In this document: piece after piece, positions 59,510-64,000 of the stretch
How positions within the stretch are numbered: the first letter of the stretch is position 1
Layout: each line of letters opens with the position of its first letter
From: Nautilus pompilius
Taxonomy: Eukaryota > Mollusca > Cephalopoda > Nautilida > Nautilidae
DNA length: 64,000 nt
Direction: 5' to 3'
Assembly: GCA_018389105.1 (NCBI GenBank)
Contig: JACATO010000212.1
Location: forward strand, 200,001 to 264,000
Position numbers and translations under genes: made by a program
Notes under the pieces: generated by a model
Seen by the model: the letters and a program-made list of their open reading frames with translations, nothing else
Databases searched by the model: none
Told to the model about the DNA's origin: nothing

Positions 59510-61449
59510 GTAAGTGTGATAAGCTTCAGCGATTATTTCCAACCGTGGTTCCCTTTTTTATGCAAAAGGCGCACGTGTGCAACTTCCAGTAGGCTTTCCA
59601 ACATGGAAAAAAAAAAGGCATTAGGCAGGTACAAAGTTCGTTAGTGACTCGTAAAATTTTCACTGTCGAGACCAATCAATGGTTACACAAATAATACTAT
59701 AATGAACGAAGGAGTCCAGTATTTCTTTATAATAGAAGATAAAATTAAAAAAAATATATATATATATATAATAAATAAAGATGTAGAAGCTGATGTGACA
59801 TGGAAGTATGTGTTAACCGGATACTGATAGCGGTTTGATGCCCCACTTTGAAAGCTCGCTGCTGGACACCAAGTCGTTTTTAAAGAAAGCATGTGATTCT
59901 AAAAAAAAAACACATGGCGATAGCTGTAATGCGCACGACTGTAAGTTCCGGTGTCCGTTCTGCTAATCAGCGGGATCCAGACCAGACGTGACTGGCGACG
60001 GTGATTGCCAGCGAGGTAAAAAAATAGCAAAAAAACGAGTCCTTCTATGAGAAATAAACACGAGTATATATATATATATATATTTCAGATTTGTTATTTT
60101 ACTGGATTTAGTGGCAGGAAAGAAAAACTGACTACAAATATTTAAAAATAAGGAGCACGCGATCAACATGCAAAGCAGTCAAAGACAGAATTTAGTAGCG
60201 GACACCACCCGAGTAATATTAAACAATGTTAAAGAAATACTCTCAATTGATGCGGCTGTCCAGCCGGATTCTTCATAGATCCCCCCCTCGTGGTAGCACC
60301 AGTGTTTCTCTAAGCCAAAGAGTTCTAGTAGGTTATTTCGTTAGAGTTGTCAAAGCCGGATTGCTTCAGCCAGAAGAAAACAAAGAAGACGTGTCAGACT
60401 TCTCGGGGCGGGTCCAGGTTGAAGAAATCCATCAAGAGGTTTCCTTAGGGACACTATGAATTGGTACATCTCGGTTTCGGTAAACGTTTGATGAGATGTT
60501 ACTTCTCTTCTTCCGTTAACTCGCGGCCATCGTGCCTGCTGCGGAGTCCAACAAAGGCAATGCTTACAATCAGTTTGTTTAGTTTTGTCTTTTAAAATTT
60601 CCCGATCGGATGACATTTTTTCAAGAATTAATTTCTGTCGGCTGAAGATTTGCATCAGGTCTGGATAGAATCTTCTGACTCGGGTCGATGGTAGTTCCCA
60701 CCTTTTGTCTTAGCCTGACTTCTGTACGCTCACCCGTTCCTCATACTATCATTTATTTTCCATATTGTACTACAGAACCAGTTGTCTTTTAATTAAGTTT
60801 TTTTTCCTTCCTCTTGTAAAGCAGAAAAGCGGAGAGGAGCCACATTTTGGCTACCTGTGGATAAGTAGCACAGAACAAAGCATTTTCCTTCCATCCTTCT
60901 GTATGCACAAACAAATTAAAAAGCGTAAAACCTGGCGATACCAGCCATAGTAAACATGTTATCCGACCCTGAGGGGGCCTGGAGATGGTCAGATACCTGG
61001 ACAAACTGTTTTTAAACGAGTGTTGTCCAACAGATTCTTCCTTGGTCTTTCTTTAGCTTTCGCGCCTTCTTTTCCTTGAATTGCTTTCCGAATCACTAGC
61101 CGAAGTATTAGACAACATATTGCAAGGATTATAATTATTATCACCGGTAAAAATCACCATGAAGGGAGAACACAACCGATCAGCAAGCAAGAAGTGTAAA
61201 GGATGCTAACTGTCTGATAGAAAACGATCTGAGCATGCGCAGATAACGGATACAGATCCCCTAGTGACCGACTCATAAACTAATAAGGTGAAATTTGTCA
61301 GATTTTTGAACATCTTTGAACATCCATGACAGTTTCATCGTTTGATGTCCGAATCGCTGAACGATATAAATTTAACACGATGACAGGGCGTTTCCAACAT
61401 GTAAGAAACGTACGGCGTAAGCATATTATCTGGACGATCGAATGTTACT
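59510..61449. other. Intergenic DNA with (TA)n runs and a GC-richer patch
   Basis: TA runs lie near 59756-59771 and 60064-60083. The 60280-60560 patch is CpG-richer and open in overlapping frames on both strands (77 codons plus at 60226-60459, 101 codons minus at 60350-60655). Neither matches a family I recognise. Confidence 0.35.
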
Positions 61450-62300
61450 CTACTTCATTTGCAGGCTGATGACGGGAATCTCTGGTAGGACAGCGTGCTG
61501 GCGGAGATAAGCCCCTAACTTTCTCAAGCATGCTTCAGAAGGCCGAGATTTGAGAGAAATCAGCATGGCGTGTTTGACGCTAATTTGCCTTAAGAAATCC
61601 GTGTCAACCCCCGATGTGTTGGGGATAGGCGTTATCTGGCTCAAATGACAGGTGCGTGCCGCCGTCATATCGCCGTAAAAAAGAAAGAACCAGATCCCAA
61701 ACATTGTCTGCATCTCGCCAGGTGTCAGATTCTGCTTCAGTCCAAGAAAATATGTGCGAAATTTTGTGCTTACAAAGGTTCATACCTTGGCTCTGCCGCC
61801 GCTAAATATATCTTGCTGTCTGTCTGATGCGGCAGTCCGTGGCCCGTTCATGCGGACAGCGGTAAATTCTGACCTGTCATCAACAAATGATAAATTAAAT
61901 CGTGACTTGTCTGGAAGAAAACAGACATAAATCCAAATCTCAAAAATTAAGCATACGCCTCTGCAAACCACTCACGTAACTGATGGCGCTATTCGGCCAG
62001 GATTCACTGCCATTGCTCGGCATGCTACACCACGATGTCCGATCTCAGCTTCTTCATGCTGCTGTAGGTTTTTTTTAAAAAAACAGCTCGTGTGTCCTTA
62101 CATTCTTTAGCGTCTCCGTAGATGGCGTAGCCGTATTCATCGGTCATGATGCTGCACTGTAATATTCTGTTGGTCAGGCCGATATCTAATTCCGTTGCTG
62201 GTTGTAACTTCGTGAAAGGATGCAGGATGACTTATGATCTATATCTGCCGACCTACGACTAATTTCTGTGAAGGCCTCCACCAAACATGATGGAGGTTCG
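61450..62300 (-). pseudogene. Tc1-like transposase fossil
   Basis: The minus frame at 61780-61971 contains CFLPDKSRFNLSFVDDRSEF, the W-x-x-V-x-F-x-DESRF-x-L region with the first catalytic Asp retained, followed by GPRTAASDRQQDIFSGGRAKV, equivalent to the G-rich segment after it. Upstream (to about 62300) a degenerate CILSRSYNQQRN stretch fits the N-terminal half. Downstream (61450-61713) is open but the second Asp and the Glu motif are not recognisable, so the 3' part may be rearranged. Terminal repeats were not found. Confidence 0.6.
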
Positions 62301-62813
62301 GTGTTTGCCTGCCTTCAGTCTTGACATCTTGAAATTCTGAGGTAAAGCTTTGAAACGGCATTCATTTTTGTTACCAAACGTTCGCGCATGCAGGTCAATA
62401 GCTTCTTTACCTCTTGTTGCACAAAGGGATGAAATTAACAGACAAAAGAGTTACAAAGTGGCGCGTCTCTGAACTCTCGTAAAGGTCGTTAGCGAACGGG
62501 ATAGCAAATATATAATTTCATTAACATAAGTCCTGCTGCTTTTAAAGTGGTCTGAGCGTGCCAAATATAAAGACTGATTAACGACCGGACCGGGCTTCGG
62601 TAAGTAGATAACTGGTTCGAGGTAACTTTTGGCGAAGCTCCGGTGATCAGTTTTAAAAGGTAACCATGTGAATGAAGGCCCTGGAACTCTTGGCCCGGTT
62701 GCTTAATGAATATTCTTTTTAAGACAACAACTTTTACTGGAATCCTTCTGAATATGCATCAGGCAGGTTTTGTGTCATAACATTTTACCTGCATTGGTTG
62801 TTTCAAACTGTAC
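62301..62813. other. Unassigned intergenic DNA
   Basis: A tRNA B-box-like GGTTCGAGG lies near 62612-62620 but no A-box or cloverleaf can be drawn, so no RNA gene is called. Confidence 0.4.
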
Positions 62814-62911
<98 letters not shown>

Positions 62912-62956
62912 TATTATTATTATTATTATTATATTATTATTATTATTATTATTATT
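62814..62956. repeat. (TTA)n microsatellite, about 140 bp
   Basis: Long TTA run with two single-base slips, followed by GCTGTTG/TTGTT-rich sequence. The Tyr and Ile runs in translation are artefacts. Confidence 0.97.
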
Positions 62957-63229
62957 GCTGTTGTTTTTGTTGTTGTTTTTGTTATAGCAAAAATTAACGG
63001 AAATAAAATAAATACACTGCCTTTCTAAAATTATGGGAAAACCATACGAAAATACTGCTCTCTGATTTGCTTTATTTTTTAATGAAAATGCATTATTCTA
63101 GAAAAAAAGAAGAAAATAAAAACACGGAGAAATCAGATAAACCAATGATCAGAATATAAAAACCATTGATGGTGTCGTTGTTAATTCAAGATTAAAAAAA
63201 AAAAAATGTAAATAGCTACTATTCATGTT

Positions 63230-63940
63230 AATAATTGCTGGACGTTTTGGCCATCCTTTTCAGTAAGTTTCAAAATATTAGCTCGTAACTGACCTCTTAT
63301 TACCCTCGCTAGTAGTTCCATAGCTAATCGACGTTGGTTGGATCTTTATCCGCTTACAGAAATCCATTGGGTATTCGATTTGAACATTGACGGTGAGAAA
63401 ACCACAGTTTTATGCTTTTCTAATTCTTGTCCAGAAAGCTCTTGTGAACTGAGTATTGCAGTCGCTTTGGATCAATGCCTTGTTGCAGTATAAACGTATC
63501 ATCACCTATAAAACAATGCCCTGATAGAAATGCATGGCGCTGCAGAATGTTGTGATATCACTCTTTTGTGAGAATTCCATGATCTTTTTGTTTTTGTCAA
63601 TTCACCAGTTGAATAAACAGAAAATCAACTCCATACTTCCACATTTCTGCCATCATGGTTGATTGTATGACAGTCGTGGTAGCTCTTCCTTATGGATTCC
63701 TTCGGCAATTCTTCAAATATGCTGTCCAGGCTTAAAAACCAAACATTTGGAACCCGCTCCAATTTGACCACATTCCCTCTCATTATTAGTCCCAGCTGAT
63801 ATTACCTATGTCTAATAACAAGGAATATTTTTGCCTGCTGCCCGGATAATCGGCCCAACTTCCCTTAGCTGTTGGGCAGAAGTTGCGACGCTGAATCTCG
63901 CAGAGGATTTATGGTCAAACAGGTAATTCAGTCCTCAAGA
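63230..63940 (-). pseudogene. Tc1-like transposase fossil, 3' two-thirds
   Basis: On the minus strand, CHTINHDGRNVEVWS near 63650-63695 matches the conserved (V/I)KHGGGSVMVW segment. DHGILTKE followed by YHNILQRHAFLSG near 63515-63590 matches the region before the second catalytic motif. FILQQGIDPKRLQ and then VHKSFLDKN near 63420-63500 matches FILQQDNDPKH, with the catalytic Asp-Asn replaced. The DPNPIE-type motif is degraded. Stops and frameshifts are frequent. Its sequence type differs from the neighbouring fossil at 61.4-62.3 kb, so they are separate insertions. Confidence 0.65.
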
Positions 63941-64000
63941 AAGGATTTTCTTTAGACTTTGAAGCGTTTTTTTTTTTTTTTTCTCTCCCTTTCTTTCTCG

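Noticed and set aside
62580-62720. tRNA gene suggested by a B-box-like GGTTCGAGG
   Set aside because: No A-box at the right distance and no cloverleaf stems could be drawn.

Overview
This looks like nuclear DNA of an invertebrate animal, most plausibly a mollusc, although the class cannot be fixed from the window alone. It is AT-rich and gene-poor. It is dense in long microsatellites: AAT, AG, AC and ACT arrays on both strands. It also holds tRNA-derived SINE-like retroposons, LINE reverse-transcriptase remains and many decayed Tc1-type DNA transposons. There are no operons, rRNA genes or confident host genes. Most long open frames are low-complexity translations of microsatellites or shadows of transposon fossils.

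Layout. At 0-5 kb there is a 49-bp-unit minisatellite plus TC, TTA, AG and TAA arrays. At 5-6.7 kb a plus-strand Tc1-like fossil is followed by a Z-DNA-prone CA/CG tract and two oppositely oriented SINE pieces. A LINE 3' fragment lies on the minus strand at 9.4-10.6 kb, with reverse transcriptase, tail and C-terminal zinc finger. One copy of a GC-rich retroposon ending in a (CAA)n tail sits at 12.5 kb, and its sister copy is at 42.5 kb. A SINE and a second LINE scrap lie at 17.8-18.3 kb. A nearly complete 1.56-kb Tc1 element occupies 23.6-25.2 kb. Further minus-strand Tc1-like fossils lie at 30.5-31.3, 47.7-48.5, 50.9-52.1, 61.4-62.3 and 63.2-63.9 kb. Inverted CA/TG arrays frame 32.3-34.0 kb. 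A possible host exon is at 36.34-36.59 kb. A tandem array of five perfect cAMP-response elements is at 42.26-42.36 kb.

The most interesting locus is 55.1-57.0 kb. A decayed copy of a multicopy, transposon-like metazoan gene family follows a compact promoter that looks like a heat-shock promoter: twelve consecutive 5-bp heat-shock units, nine of them exact, then a TATA box 16 bp downstream. The second is the 42.3-kb CRE array, together with an apparent excess of TGACGTCA palindromes across the window. Both suggest that repeats here carry ready-made stress or cAMP response elements. That is inference from motif structure and has not been tested.
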